Source: Actinomycetota bacterium
GTDB taxonomy: Bacteria; Actinomycetota; Actinomycetes; S36-B12
Length of the DNA stretch: 21,486 bases
Direction of reading: 5' to 3'
Assembly (NCBI GenBank): GCA_009702725.1
Contig: WLHM01000002.1
Span: 1 to 21,486 of the forward strand
This document shows, one piece after another, positions 13,623 to 21,111 of the stretch; position 1 is the stretch's first letter; each line of letters begins with the position of its first letter. Below the pieces are notes generated by a model, which saw nothing but the letters and a program-made list of their open reading frames with translations, was not told the origin of the DNA and did no database searches. The position numbers were made by a program, and so were the translations under genes.

Positions 13623-14709
13623 TTCGCACCGTGCGATCACGGTCCACCAGCGCCACCCACTGCTGGCCAGGCTTAAATGGCATTGGCGAGCCATCAGCAA
13701 GTGCGAATGTCGTACCGAGTTCCTCGCTCGGTCGATTCCAGATCACATCCCAGACTTGGCCGTCGCGCAAAACTAATGCTTTACCGGTTCCAACGGTTTC
13801 GGCCAGTGGGGTCCGGCCGCCGCTGTGGTCGTGGAATCCCGAGTCGGTTTGCTTCACGTATTGGATCACAACGGTGCTCGCCTGCTGGCTGCCCTCAATT
13901 TCTTCACCCTTAGCCGGTGCACCATTTAATCGAACGTTGTACCGTCCGGTAATTGGGTCATAAACAAAACGAACACTTGAGTACGGCCACTCGGCGGTCA
14001 CCTTGCTGGCGGGCCTGCCACCGAGCGGAGTGTCCTCGGAAAACAGAAAGCCGATGTCGGTGCTGAACGAGGCTTTTGGTGCCCTTTCTAGCATCACCTG
14101 GCCATCGGCGAAGTAGTTGTAAGGCGCTCTGCGATTAGAGTCGCGCGAGTAGCCCTCACCACCCTTGTTGGCTGAGACATCTTCAAATGATGCTGCTTCA
14201 AGCATGGGCCAAAGTTTTTGTTGTGCACCCGAGAAGGCAAATGCCGGGCTGCCGTACTGGGCGAGCAGCTCAATGTCGGTGATACGCGCAGAGCGCACCG
14301 GGCCAATGTGATTTGGTATTGCGGAGGAGAAAATCGCGGCAATTCGAGTCAGGCCCCATTCAACTTCCTCAATATAGACCACATCTGCCGAACCAAGGCC
14401 AGCGTGTGGTTGCGCATTGCGGGTGTTATCGAGCTTGACTACCAGCACCGGCTTTGGAGTTGGTTCTGGTAGGCCGGTCAGTGGTGAAAGCAAAACAATC
14501 GGGCTCGGGCTCGGGCTCGGGGTGGGAGTTGGTGTTGGGGGCAAAGTGGTGGGGGAGGGGGCTGGCGCTGCGCTGGTCAGCGGTGTGCTGCTCACCGGAG
14601 GCTGCGAAGCGATGGTGCCTGAGGTGCCACTACTGCACGAGGCAATTAGTAGGGGTACTGCGATCGCGCAAAGCCCTAGACCAGCTTTACCAAATTGAGT
14701 TCTCAGCAT
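13612..14709 (-). CDS. DUF3048 (YerB-like) lipoprotein
   Basis: A 365-residue predicted lipoprotein. The signal peptide ends in the lipobox LIASC, with lipidated C25. A low-complexity Ser/Thr/Pro linker (about 26–75, ending in PTPTPTPSPSPSP) links it to the DUF3048 domain (about 76–365). That domain has VLVVKLDNTRNAQPHAGLG, ADVVYIEEVEWGLTRIAAIF, IGPVRSARITDIELL and a C-terminal half with GQVWDVIWNRPSE and KPGQQWVALVDRD. The family is common in Gram-positive bacteria and its function is not established. TAGAGT lies 6 nt before the ATG without a Shine-Dalgarno, suggesting a leaderless message. It is divergent from rnhB, with 64 bp between them. Confidence 0.92.
   Translation of the reverse strand: MLRTQFGKAGLGLCAIAVPLLIASCSSGTSGTIASQPPVSSTPLTSAAPAPSPTTLPPTPTPTPSPSPSPIVLLSPLTGLPEPTPKPVLVVKLDNTRNAQPHAGLGSADVVYIEEVEWGLTRIAAIFSSAIPNHIGPVRSARITDIELLAQYGSPAFAFSGAQQKLWPMLEAASFEDVSANKGGEGYSRDSNRRAPYNYFADGQVMLERAPKASFSTDIGFLFSEDTPLGGRPASKVTAEWPYSSVRFVYDPITGRYNVRLNGAPAKGEEIEGSQQASTVVIQYVKQTDSGFHDHSGGRTPLAETVGTGKALVLRDGQVWDVIWNRPSEELGTTFALADGSPMPFKPGQQWVALVDRDRTVRIIP
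14501..14522. repeat. Hexanucleotide repeat (GGGCTC) in the lipoprotein linker
   Basis: Three and two-thirds copies of GGGCTC encode the Pro-Ser repeat of the lipoprotein linker on the opposite strand. Copy changes would stay in frame and only alter linker length. Confidence 0.8.
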
Positions 14710-14715
14710 GACGGC

Positions 14716-14721
14716 ACTCTA
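14716..14721 (-). promoter_or_regulatory. -10 hexamer TAGAGT for the DUF3048 gene (leaderless)
   Basis: On the minus strand TAGAGT fits TANNNT and lies exactly 6 nt before the ATG. No TTGACA-like -35 is evident. Confidence 0.45.
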
Positions 14722-14761
14722 CGTGTTTGGCCCTGGTTAGACGGGTAAGCGCCTATTCGGG

Positions 14762-14767
14762 AATAGT
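14762..14767 (+). promoter_or_regulatory. -10 hexamer AATAGT for rnhB (leaderless)
   Basis: AATAGT lies 6 nt before the GTG of rnhB, which has no Shine-Dalgarno. It forms a pair with the divergent DUF3048 promoter in the same 64-bp gap. Confidence 0.4.
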
Positions 14768-14773
14768 TGCGTC

Positions 14774-15442
14774 GTGACTCCCGCGCCAACCCTGCGAGTG
14801 GAAAGAACGCTACTGCGTGAGTATGGCGGGCTGCTGGCAGCGATTGATGAGGTTGGCCGAGGGGCACTTGCTGGACCTGTAAGTGTTGGTGTTGTGGTTA
14901 TTTCAGCTCAAACGCTGGCTGCGCCGGAAGGGGTGCGCGATTCAAAATTGCTATCCGAGCAACGTCGAGTTGAGTTGGCTCCGCTTATTGCGAATTGGTG
15001 CGTGGCAAATGTGGTTGGTCATGCCACGAACGATGAGATCGATGCCGTAGGCATCATCGCTGCACTTCGGCTTGCCGGGCGGCGAGCACTTGAGCAGTTG
15101 TCAGGCGCTGGCGTGCACCCGTCGGTGGTGTTACTTGATGGCCGTCACGACTGGCTCACCCCACCTCGGTTGACTCTGTTCGACGATTTCACCGATGATT
15201 GGCAACCGCCGCCGGTGGTGATGAAGGTCAAGGCGGACATGACTTGTTCTGCGGTGGCAGCGGCAAGCGTGTTGGCAAAAGTTGAGCGCGATGCGCAGAT
15301 GGTCGCCTACGCCAAGGCCTACCCGGGTTATGGATGGGATGGGAATAAAGGCTATGCCGCACCTGACCACCTTTCGGCATTACGTAAAACTGGGCCGACC
15401 CCGTTGCATCGGATCTCCTGGAATCTCCCGGGGGTTACGTAA
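14774..15442 (+). CDS. rnhB: Ribonuclease HII
   Basis: A 222-residue RNase HII, which cuts RNA of RNA–DNA hybrids and starts removal of single ribonucleotides from DNA. The motif AAIDEVGRGALAGPVSVGV (22–40) gives D25 and E26, followed by GVRDSKLLSEQRR (53–65). D122 is in VVLLDGRHDW and D155 in VKADMTCSAVAAASVLAKV, completing the metal-binding acids. GNKGYAAPDHLSALRKTGPTPLHR matches the conserved C-terminus. The start is GTG; there is no Shine-Dalgarno, but AATAGT lies 6 nt upstream. It opens the rnhB–yraN–comM–dprA–xerC block. DUF2469, usually between rnhB and yraN in actinobacteria, is absent from the 97-bp gap that follows. Confidence 0.95.
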   Translation: MTPAPTLRVERTLLREYGGLLAAIDEVGRGALAGPVSVGVVVISAQTLAAPEGVRDSKLLSEQRRVELAPLIANWCVANVVGHATNDEIDAVGIIAALRLAGRRALEQLSGAGVHPSVVLLDGRHDWLTPPRLTLFDDFTDDWQPPPVVMKVKADMTCSAVAAASVLAKVERDAQMVAYAKAYPGYGWDGNKGYAAPDHLSALRKTGPTPLHRISWNLPGVT

Positions 15443-15539
15443 GGGCTTGGCTTACTAATTGGATATCGCTGGAAGTTATCCCCAAGGGCGCCGCATGTGG
15501 GTCCGCCTCCACAGCTAGGTGCGAGTCTCTAGTAGTTAG

Positions 15540-15935
15540 GTGCCGACCCCGCGAGAGTGCGCGCAGGGGGTGGTGGTGGTGCTGCGAAAAGACGCACTCG
15601 GCCAATACGGCGAGGAAGTGGCCGCACGGTACTTAAGTGGTCTCGGGATGAAAGTGATTGAACGAAACTGGCGATGTGAGTTCGGTGAGATTGACATTGT
15701 TGCTAGTGAAGGTATTGCTCTGGTGGTGTGTGAAGTCAAGACCCGAAGTAGCGAGGCATTCGGTAGCCCATTCGAAGCAATTACCCAACGCAAGCTTCGG
15801 CGGCTACGGCAGTTGGCTACCAAGTGGCTAGAAGCCCATCAAATCTATGCTCCGATGGTCCGCATCGATGTGGTCGGAATTGTGCAGGGTGCGGTTGGGC
15901 CTCCAGAAATCAAACACCTTCGTGGAGTTGAGTAA
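15540..15935 (+). CDS. yraN: YraN/UPF0102 family putative endonuclease
   Basis: A 131-residue protein with the restriction-endonuclease-like fold of YraN. Visible features are KDALGQYGEEVAARYL (17–32), RNWRCEFGEIDIVA (42–55) with E50 and D52, and VVCEVKTRSSEAFGSPFEAI (62–81) with E65 and K67, the PD-(D/E)xK-like core. Its biochemical role is not established; nuclease activity is inferred from fold. The GTG at 15540 has TCTAGT 6 nt upstream, fitting the leaderless pattern of its neighbours. GTG codons at 15573–15579, just after GCAGGGG, are a credible alternative start that would remove about 12 unconserved residues. The comM gene starts 2 bp after the stop. Confidence 0.9.
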   Translation: MPTPRECAQGVVVVLRKDALGQYGEEVAARYLSGLGMKVIERNWRCEFGEIDIVASEGIALVVCEVKTRSSEAFGSPFEAITQRKLRRLRQLATKWLEAHQIYAPMVRIDVVGIVQGAVGPPEIKHLRGVE

Positions 15936-15937
15936 TT

Positions 15938-17464
15938 GTGGTTGCGCAAGTACATGGCGTAGTGGTTTCAGGTGTTGCCGGATTGGTAATCCGCGTAGAG
16001 GTTGAAGTTGCTCAAGGCTTACCCAGTGTCGGAGTTATCGGATTAGCCGATGCCGCGGTGGGAGAATCGAAATGGCGCGTTCGGTCGGCAATTGGAAATG
16101 CTGGGTGTAAGTGGCCGGCCGCACGCGTAACGATTGGCCTTTCGCCAGCGGATATCCCAAAGCACGGAACCAGTTTGGATCTACCGATCGCCGTGGGGAT
16201 CCTCCTCGCGACTGAGCAAATACCAGCTAACTCTGCCCAAGGCGCAACTTTTATCGGCGAACTGGGATTGGACGGCGAACTTCGCGCATTTCGGGCAGCC
16301 CTTCCGGCGGCAATCGCCGCACAGCGCTGCGGCATTAAACGTGTTTATGTTGCGCCGGGCAGCGCCAGGCAGGTTTGCGTGGTTCCTGGTGTTGAAGTTG
16401 TTGTTATCCGTGACCTAGCCCATCTGGTATCGGTGCTGAGAGGTGAAGCATCACCCGATGACGTACCTGAGGCCGAGCAATTAAAAGTGGCAACTCCTAG
16501 CTTTGACATGCTGGACATTCGTGGTCATGCACATGGGCGCTTCGCACTTGAAGTTGCTGCCGCTGGTGGGCACCATTTGTCACTTATAGGCCCACCAGGT
16601 GTTGGTAAAACCATGTTGGCTGAACGGTTACCAACCATCTTGCCCGATCTTGACGAGCAAACCGCAATTGATGTCACTTCAATACATGCGATTGCCGGAA
16701 GGTTGCCGGCCGGGGCTGGCCTGGTAAGCCGGCCACCATTTCAAGCACCCCATCATTCGGCTTCAGCAACCGCGATCTTGGGTACGGTGCGCGGCCACCG
16801 CACCATCCCGGGCGCGTTGACCCTCGCGCACGGCGGGGTGCTTTTTTTGGATGAAGCCCCTGAATTCACGCGTCCCAGCTTGGAGGGATTACGGCAACCG
16901 ATGGAGTCAGGAGTGGTGCGAATAATGCGGGCCGCTGAAAGCATCGACCTACCGGCCAGATTTCAGTTAGTGATTGCTGCAAACCCCTGCCCGTGTGGCC
17001 ACGGAGTAGGTAAGGGCACGTCTTGCCGGTGCACGTCGATGGCGAAGCGTCGCTACACCGAACGCCTATCGGGTCCACTCCGAGATCGCATCGATATCCG
17101 CATTGAAGTGCTACGGCCAACTATGGGTGAACTAGCCGCGCAGGCCGGTGATAGCAGTGCGCGGATTGCTGAACGCGTTGAGCTGGCTCGCACCAGAGCC
17201 GCGGTTAGGTTTAGCGAGCTGCCGTGGTCGGTCAATGCCCAGTTACCGGCGGGGGAGTTGCGGCGAAAGTGGGCTCCAGATGCCGCCGGGTGTGCGCTCT
17301 TGACCGAGGCGGAGCGCGGGGGGTTGAGCCTGCGCGGGGCCGATCGCGTATTGCGAGTGGCATGGACCTTGGCGGATCTTTGTGAAGAGGTGGGCCCGGG
17401 CCGCGACCATATTGCTATGGCACTTGGTTTACGGGGTCCTGAGGGCGGGCCTAAAAATGAATGA
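15938..17464 (+). CDS. comM: YifB/ComM-type Mg-chelatase-like AAA+ ATPase
   Basis: A 508-residue AAA+ protein. The N-terminal Lon-like ChlI domain has GLPSVGVIGLADAAVGESKWRV segments (27–48) and SPADIPKHGTSLDLPIAVG (69–87). Walker A is GPPGVGKT at 218–225 and Walker B is VLFLDE at 301–306. NPCPCG at 349–354 with C363 and C365 forms a likely four-Cys zinc site, followed by RLSGPLRDRIDIRIEV with the arginine-finger region. ComM is a helicase that promotes branch migration during natural transformation in other bacteria. The start is GTG, with GGAG 10 nt upstream and 2 bp after the yraN stop. Its stop overlaps the dprA start by 8 bp, so both are probably translated together. Confidence 0.93.
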   Translation: MVAQVHGVVVSGVAGLVIRVEVEVAQGLPSVGVIGLADAAVGESKWRVRSAIGNAGCKWPAARVTIGLSPADIPKHGTSLDLPIAVGILLATEQIPANSAQGATFIGELGLDGELRAFRAALPAAIAAQRCGIKRVYVAPGSARQVCVVPGVEVVVIRDLAHLVSVLRGEASPDDVPEAEQLKVATPSFDMLDIRGHAHGRFALEVAAAGGHHLSLIGPPGVGKTMLAERLPTILPDLDEQTAIDVTSIHAIAGRLPAGAGLVSRPPFQAPHHSASATAILGTVRGHRTIPGALTLAHGGVLFLDEAPEFTRPSLEGLRQPMESGVVRIMRAAESIDLPARFQLVIAANPCPCGHGVGKGTSCRCTSMAKRRYTERLSGPLRDRIDIRIEVLRPTMGELAAQAGDSSARIAERVELARTRAAVRFSELPWSVNAQLPAGELRRKWAPDAAGCALLTEAERGGLSLRGADRVLRVAWTLADLCEEVGPGRDHIAMALGLRGPEGGPKNE

Positions 17465-18578
17465 GTCCGAAGTAGACGCACTAATTGCTTTGGCGCATCT
17501 TGGTGAGCCTGGTGATCAAAGTCTCGGCGCCTATGTGAGAAAACTCGGGCCGGTGGCAGCGGTTGCGGCAATAACCGCACGCAAGAGCGGGCTCCGCGAT
17601 GGAGTAGGTCTCCATGCGCGACTTGGACTCGCTGACCCGCAGGCAGCGCGAGATAAATGCGAACGCATTGGAGCGGAGATTATTACCCGCGGGACAATCA
17701 ATTGGCCGACCCAACTTGATGATTTAGGCGATGGAGCCCCGTTCGCTTTGTGGGTGCAAGGCGCGGCTGGCCTGCGGCTAGCTTCGTTGCGATCACTTGC
17801 AGTTGTTGGTGCAAGGGCAGCAAGTTCATATGGTGAATCGGTCTGCCGAGACTGGTGTGCAACTTTTGCGGATGCTGGTTGGACAGTGGTTTCGGGTGGG
17901 GCTTACGGCATTGATGCGGCCGCTCATCGAGGGGCCCTTTCAGCAGGTGGAATAACAGTGTGTGTACTTGCAAGTGGGGTTGATGTTGCTTACCCTAAAG
18001 CCCATGAAGGGTTGATTGCTCGCATCGCTGACGAAGGAGTCGTGGTCAGTGAATCGCCACTTGGTGAAGGGGTGCGCCGGCATCGGTTCTTAAGTCGCAA
18101 TCGAATAATTGCGGCTTTGACTAGAGCGACGGTCGTTATTGAGGCTTCGGTTCGCTCTGGTACTACCTCAACAGCGAACGCGGCAGTGCAACTCAATAGG
18201 CACGTTTTAGCGGTGCCGGGTCCGGTCACGTCTCCAATGTCAGCCGGCTGTCACAACCTGATTCGGGAGCAGGGCGCCATCTTGGCTTCATGCCCGGAAG
18301 ACGTCCTTGAAGTACTCGGCCCGCTTTCGGTCTCCATCCCGCGCGGTGGTACTGATCAAAGATTGTGGGTCGTACCCCAGAGGCCTACCGATGATCTCAC
18401 TACACGTGAGGTGCGAGTACTAGACGCATTCCCCAGTCGAGGTGAGGTGTCATTGAACAAGTTGGTCTGTGATGCTGGGATGAGCCCGATGGACGTGACC
18501 GCGGCACTTGGCATCTTGTCGATCGGGGGTTTTGTGCAGCCAAGTGGCATGAGTTGGGCCCGCATTGGGCGCGCCTGA
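17457..18578 (+). CDS. dprA: DNA-processing protein DprA
   Basis: A 373-residue DprA (Smf), which binds incoming single-stranded DNA and loads RecA during transformation. The Rossmann-like core starts at SLAVVGARAASSYGE (113–127), with SGGAYGIDAAAH (146–157) and FLSRNRIIAALT (211–222), then RSGTTSTANAA and GCHNLIREQGA. A C-terminal winged-helix region (about 305–373) follows. The ATG at 17457 lies inside the end of comM, 8 bp before its stop closes, with GAGGGCGGG upstream; a longer frame from 17382 would read comM codons and lacks conservation. Presence next to comM hints at some DNA-uptake or recombination role, though many actinobacteria keep both genes without known competence. Confidence 0.94.
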   Translation: MNESEVDALIALAHLGEPGDQSLGAYVRKLGPVAAVAAITARKSGLRDGVGLHARLGLADPQAARDKCERIGAEIITRGTINWPTQLDDLGDGAPFALWVQGAAGLRLASLRSLAVVGARAASSYGESVCRDWCATFADAGWTVVSGGAYGIDAAAHRGALSAGGITVCVLASGVDVAYPKAHEGLIARIADEGVVVSESPLGEGVRRHRFLSRNRIIAALTRATVVIEASVRSGTTSTANAAVQLNRHVLAVPGPVTSPMSAGCHNLIREQGAILASCPEDVLEVLGPLSVSIPRGGTDQRLWVVPQRPTDDLTTREVRVLDAFPSRGEVSLNKLVCDAGMSPMDVTAALGILSIGGFVQPSGMSWARIGRA

Positions 18579-18613
18579 AGCACCAACTCGCTCAGTGTTG
18601 TCACGATGGAGCC

Positions 18614-19552
18614 ATGCTAGGTGATCTAACCGACCGGATAGACCTCGATGGGGCCTACTCGGGCTTCACGATTTATCTGCGCGATGAGCGGGGTCGAAGC
18701 CCGCACACGGTGCGCGCTTATTTAGCCGATCTTCGAGACCTATTCAATTTTTCGATCGAGCGGGGCTGCGATAGCCCAAACGACCTAACTTTGCCTTTGC
18801 TTCGCGCATGGCTGGCATCACTGCACAGCGGTGGCCAGGCGCGGGCCACCATTGCGAGAAAAGCGGCATCAGCGCGGGCTTTCACTGCTTGGGCGTTACG
18901 CCGCGGTTATACAGAGACTGATGTCGGTGTGCGCCTAGCCAGCCCACAGGTATCACGCACTTTGCCAACCGTGCTAGATGTTGATCAAGCCACAGCTGTG
19001 ATGGATCATGCGGGTGTTGCGAGTGATGACGGTGACCCACTGGCTGTTCGCGATCGCTGCGTCGTAGAACTCTTGTACGCAACCGGGATTCGCGTCTCGG
19101 AGTTATGCGGTATCGATATGCGTGACGTCGATCTTGGCCGACGCACTGTTCGGGTAATCGGTAAAGGTGACAAGGAGCGGGTGGTGCCATTTGGGGTGCC
19201 AGCGGCGCAGGCGATAAAGGCATGGCTTGAAGTACGTTCGAAACTGGCCAATCCAGAAAGCGGTGAGGCGCTCTTTATTGGCGCGCGAGGCGGTCGAATG
19301 GATCAACGCGCGGCGCGAACCACGGTGGGGCGCCTAACTTTGGCTGCGGGTGTGCCGAAGCTCGCTCCACATGGTTTAAGGCACACGGCCGCCACTCACG
19401 TGCTGGAGGGCGGCGCGGATCTGCGCGCTGTGCAGGAGCTCTTGGGCCATGCGACGATGGCGACCACCCAGCGATACACCCATGTATCGGTAGAGCGGCT
19501 GCGGAAGTCATTCGTGCAGGCGCACCCCCGAGCCGAAGACGATTCGGTTTAA
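18614..19552 (+). CDS. xerC: Tyrosine recombinase XerC
   Basis: A 312-residue site-specific recombinase of chromosome dimer resolution, acting at dif with XerD. The SAM-like N-terminal core (about 12–105) contains RSPHTVRAYLADLRDLFNF. The catalytic domain has R160 in ATGIRVSELCG, K184 in GKGDKERVVP, HGLRHTAATH (H253, R256), H279 in LLGHA, and nucleophile Y288 in QRYTHVS. The ATG at 18614 is chosen because the conserved N-terminus starts there. CACGAT lies 6 nt upstream and no good Shine-Dalgarno is seen. A longer frame from 18554 overlaps the dprA stop and is unlikely. Its last 278 bp are overlapped on the other strand by the M23-like frame. Confidence 0.93.
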   Translation: MLGDLTDRIDLDGAYSGFTIYLRDERGRSPHTVRAYLADLRDLFNFSIERGCDSPNDLTLPLLRAWLASLHSGGQARATIARKAASARAFTAWALRRGYTETDVGVRLASPQVSRTLPTVLDVDQATAVMDHAGVASDDGDPLAVRDRCVVELLYATGIRVSELCGIDMRDVDLGRRTVRVIGKGDKERVVPFGVPAAQAIKAWLEVRSKLANPESGEALFIGARGGRMDQRAARTTVGRLTLAAGVPKLAPHGLRHTAATHVLEGGADLRAVQELLGHATMATTQRYTHVSVERLRKSFVQAHPRAEDDSV

Positions 19553-19967
19553 GAACTGCTGGGCGTCTGCTCAGTAGCAGTAACGGGTTCAGATAATCAG
19601 TGCCTGACTTAATCCCAAGATGTAGGCACCTATCGGCGCAGTGGCCTCCGGTGGCGACCCAGCCGAGGAGTTGCCCGGCGCGCACGGTTTCCCCGGGGGA
19701 GACTAAGGCGCGCACCGGCTCGTAGGTGGATCGCAGCGCCCCGTGCCGGATTGAAATTACCGGCCGACCTGCGACGGAGTGGGCAAACGTTACCGATCCA
19801 GGGCCGATCGCCCTAACTTCCTGGCCGGTGGTGGCGGCCAGGTCAATTCCGCGGTGCCCGGCCGACCACACCTGCGCCGGTGGGTCAAAACCGGAGACCA
19901 CGGCCACGGGCGAGACTGGCCAAACCCAAAAGGTGATGGCTAATGGGGCGAATAGTAAAGGTGTCAT
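19275..19967 (-). CDS. M23-like peptidase-domain protein with antisense-encoded C-terminal extension
   Basis: A 230-residue frame. A signal peptide (about 1–24) precedes an M23/LytM-like domain (about 25–140). H38 and D42 in SAGHRGIDLA and H116 in CLHLG match the zinc ligands. The usual catalytic positions differ: C114 replaces the first His of HxH, and TYEPV replaces YxHL. This actinobacterial subfamily, found beside rpsB, often shows CLHWG, so it may be non-catalytic or use another mechanism. Homologues usually end shortly after the YLNPLLLL block (here to about residue 141). This frame has no stop there and continues about 90 Arg/Pro/Ala-rich residues opposite the xerC catalytic domain. 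The extension is probably the result of stop-codon loss and not a domain. The start ATG at 19967 has only a weak GCAGG upstream. Confidence 0.78.
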   Translation of the reverse strand: MTPLLFAPLAITFWVWPVSPVAVVSGFDPPAQVWSAGHRGIDLAATTGQEVRAIGPGSVTFAHSVAGRPVISIRHGALRSTYEPVRALVSPGETVRAGQLLGWVATGGHCADRCLHLGIKSGTDYLNPLLLLSRRPAVLKPNRLRLGGAPARMTSAAALPIHGCIAGWSPSSHGPRAPAQRADPRRPPAREWRPCALNHVERASAHPQPKLGAPPWFAPRVDPFDRLARQ

Positions 19968-20040
19968 CTACTGAGCCTGCTACCAAATGACTGGCGTTGC
20001 TAGGAGCCTGAATTCCCCGGTGGGTGGAATAACTACGGCC

Positions 20041-20049
20041 TGTGGATAA
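20041..20049 (-). other. Perfect DnaA-box 9-mer upstream of rpsB
   Basis: TGTGGATAA here is the reverse complement of TTATCCACA, the E. coli DnaA box consensus. It is a lone site in the 282-bp gap between the M23-like gene and rpsB. A near match (TTATCCCCA) lies at 15476–15484. It may be chance. Confidence 0.35.
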
Positions 20050-20158
20050 AGCGCCAACGGCTGCCCCATAGGATAGGGGAAAATACGCACGGCTTTTCCT
20101 TGGCGCTCTTCCCTCATGGCCAAGGCCGACACGGCACGGTCCCACTTCGGCGGGAGCC

Positions 20159-20230
20159 CGACTCGGAAGTCGTCAGGGGCATCGACCACCCGGTCGAAGC
20201 CAAGAACCGAAGCGCCGGTTACCCCGGCGC
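20159..20230 (+). promoter_or_regulatory. Structured 5' leader of rpsB
   Basis: CGACT (20159–20163) pairs with AGTCG (20168–20172) across a CGGA tetraloop. GCGCCGG (20212–20218) pairs with CCGGCGC (20224–20230) across five bases and ends 3 nt before the GAAGGAG of rpsB. AACCG (20205–20209) could instead pair with CGGTT (20216–20220), giving two exclusive folds. This fits a leader where S2 might control its own synthesis, but that is inference. I saw no clear promoter in the rest of the 19968–20249 gap beyond TAGGAT at 20069–20074. Confidence 0.4.
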
Positions 20231-20249
20231 GTTGAAGGAGTGCTCTGCC

Positions 20250-21089
20250 ATGGCTGTTGTGACCATGCGTCAACTGCTCGATAGTGGTGTCCACTTCGGG
20301 CATCAGACCCGTCGCTGGAACCCCAAGATGAAGAGATTCATTTTCACCGAGCGCAACGGGATCTACATTATTGATATTCAGCAGTCGCTGTCTTATATAG
20401 ATCGCGCCTATGAATACGTCCGCGAGACTGTTGCCCACGGCGGCAGCATTATGTTCATTGGCACCAAGAAGCAGGGCCAAGAAGCAATCGCTGAGCAGGC
20501 CACGCGAGTCGGTATGCCTTATGTCAATCAGCGTTGGCTCGGCGGCATGCTGACTAACTTCAATACAGTTTCGATGCGCCTTCGTCGAATGAAGGAACTT
20601 GAGTCGATCAACTTTGAGGACGTCGCTGCTTCAGGATTAACCAAGAAAGAACTTCTCATGATGCGCCGCGAGAAGGACAAGTTGGTAAAGACCCTCGGCG
20701 GTATCCGCGAAATGACCAAAATCCCGAGCGCGGTGTGGATCATCGATACGAACAAGGAACATATTGCGGTAGGCGAGGCACATAAGCTCGGTATCCCCGT
20801 GATCGCTGTCCTCGACACCAACTGCGACCCTGATGTTGTCGACTTCCCAATCCCGGGAAATGACGATGCGATTCGCTCGGTGGCACTGCTTACGCGTGTT
20901 ATCGCTGATGCAGTGGCTGAAGGCCTGATGGCCCGCGCTGGTCGCGCGATCGCTGATGTCGAAAGCACTGAGGAGCCACTTGCCGAGTGGGAGCGCGAGC
21001 TACTTGCCGGCCCAGTTTCCGAAGAAGTGGTAGCAGTTGCAGAGACCGAGGCCGCGCCCGTCGTAGTCGTCGAAACCGAAGTTAAATAA
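20250..21089 (+). CDS. rpsB: Small ribosomal subunit protein uS2
   Basis: A 279-residue ribosomal protein S2. The start MAVVTMRQLLDSGVHFGHQT is the family's conserved N-terminus, followed by RRWNPKMKRFIFTERNGIYIIDI, FIGTKKQGQEAI, VNQRWLGGMLTNF and the DTNCDPDVVDFPIPGNDDAIRS block. The last 40 or so residues are Glu/Ala/Val-rich, as is common in actinobacterial S2. GAAGGAG lies 9 nt before the ATG; a longer frame beginning at 20100 has no conserved residues. The tsf gene follows after 22 bp, the usual operon. Confidence 0.98.
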   Translation: MAVVTMRQLLDSGVHFGHQTRRWNPKMKRFIFTERNGIYIIDIQQSLSYIDRAYEYVRETVAHGGSIMFIGTKKQGQEAIAEQATRVGMPYVNQRWLGGMLTNFNTVSMRLRRMKELESINFEDVAASGLTKKELLMMRREKDKLVKTLGGIREMTKIPSAVWIIDTNKEHIAVGEAHKLGIPVIAVLDTNCDPDVVDFPIPGNDDAIRSVALLTRVIADAVAEGLMARAGRAIADVESTEEPLAEWERELLAGPVSEEVVAVAETEAAPVVVVETEVK

Positions 21090-21111
21090 GCGAAAGGGAT
21101 CCAAGATCACC

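Noticed and set aside
17382..17456. Longer dprA starting at 17382
   Set aside because: The added codons lie inside comM in another frame, and the 17457 start follows a GAGGGCGGG stretch.
18554..18613. Longer xerC starting at 18554
   Set aside because: It would overlap the dprA end out of frame and adds residues without XerC similarity.
20100..20249. Longer rpsB starting at 20100
   Set aside because: The extra 50 residues are not S2-like, and a good Shine-Dalgarno precedes the ATG at 20250.
19980..20480. A 166-codon minus-strand frame across the rpsB leader and 5' end
   Set aside because: It is opposite highly conserved rpsB sequence and has no family motif.
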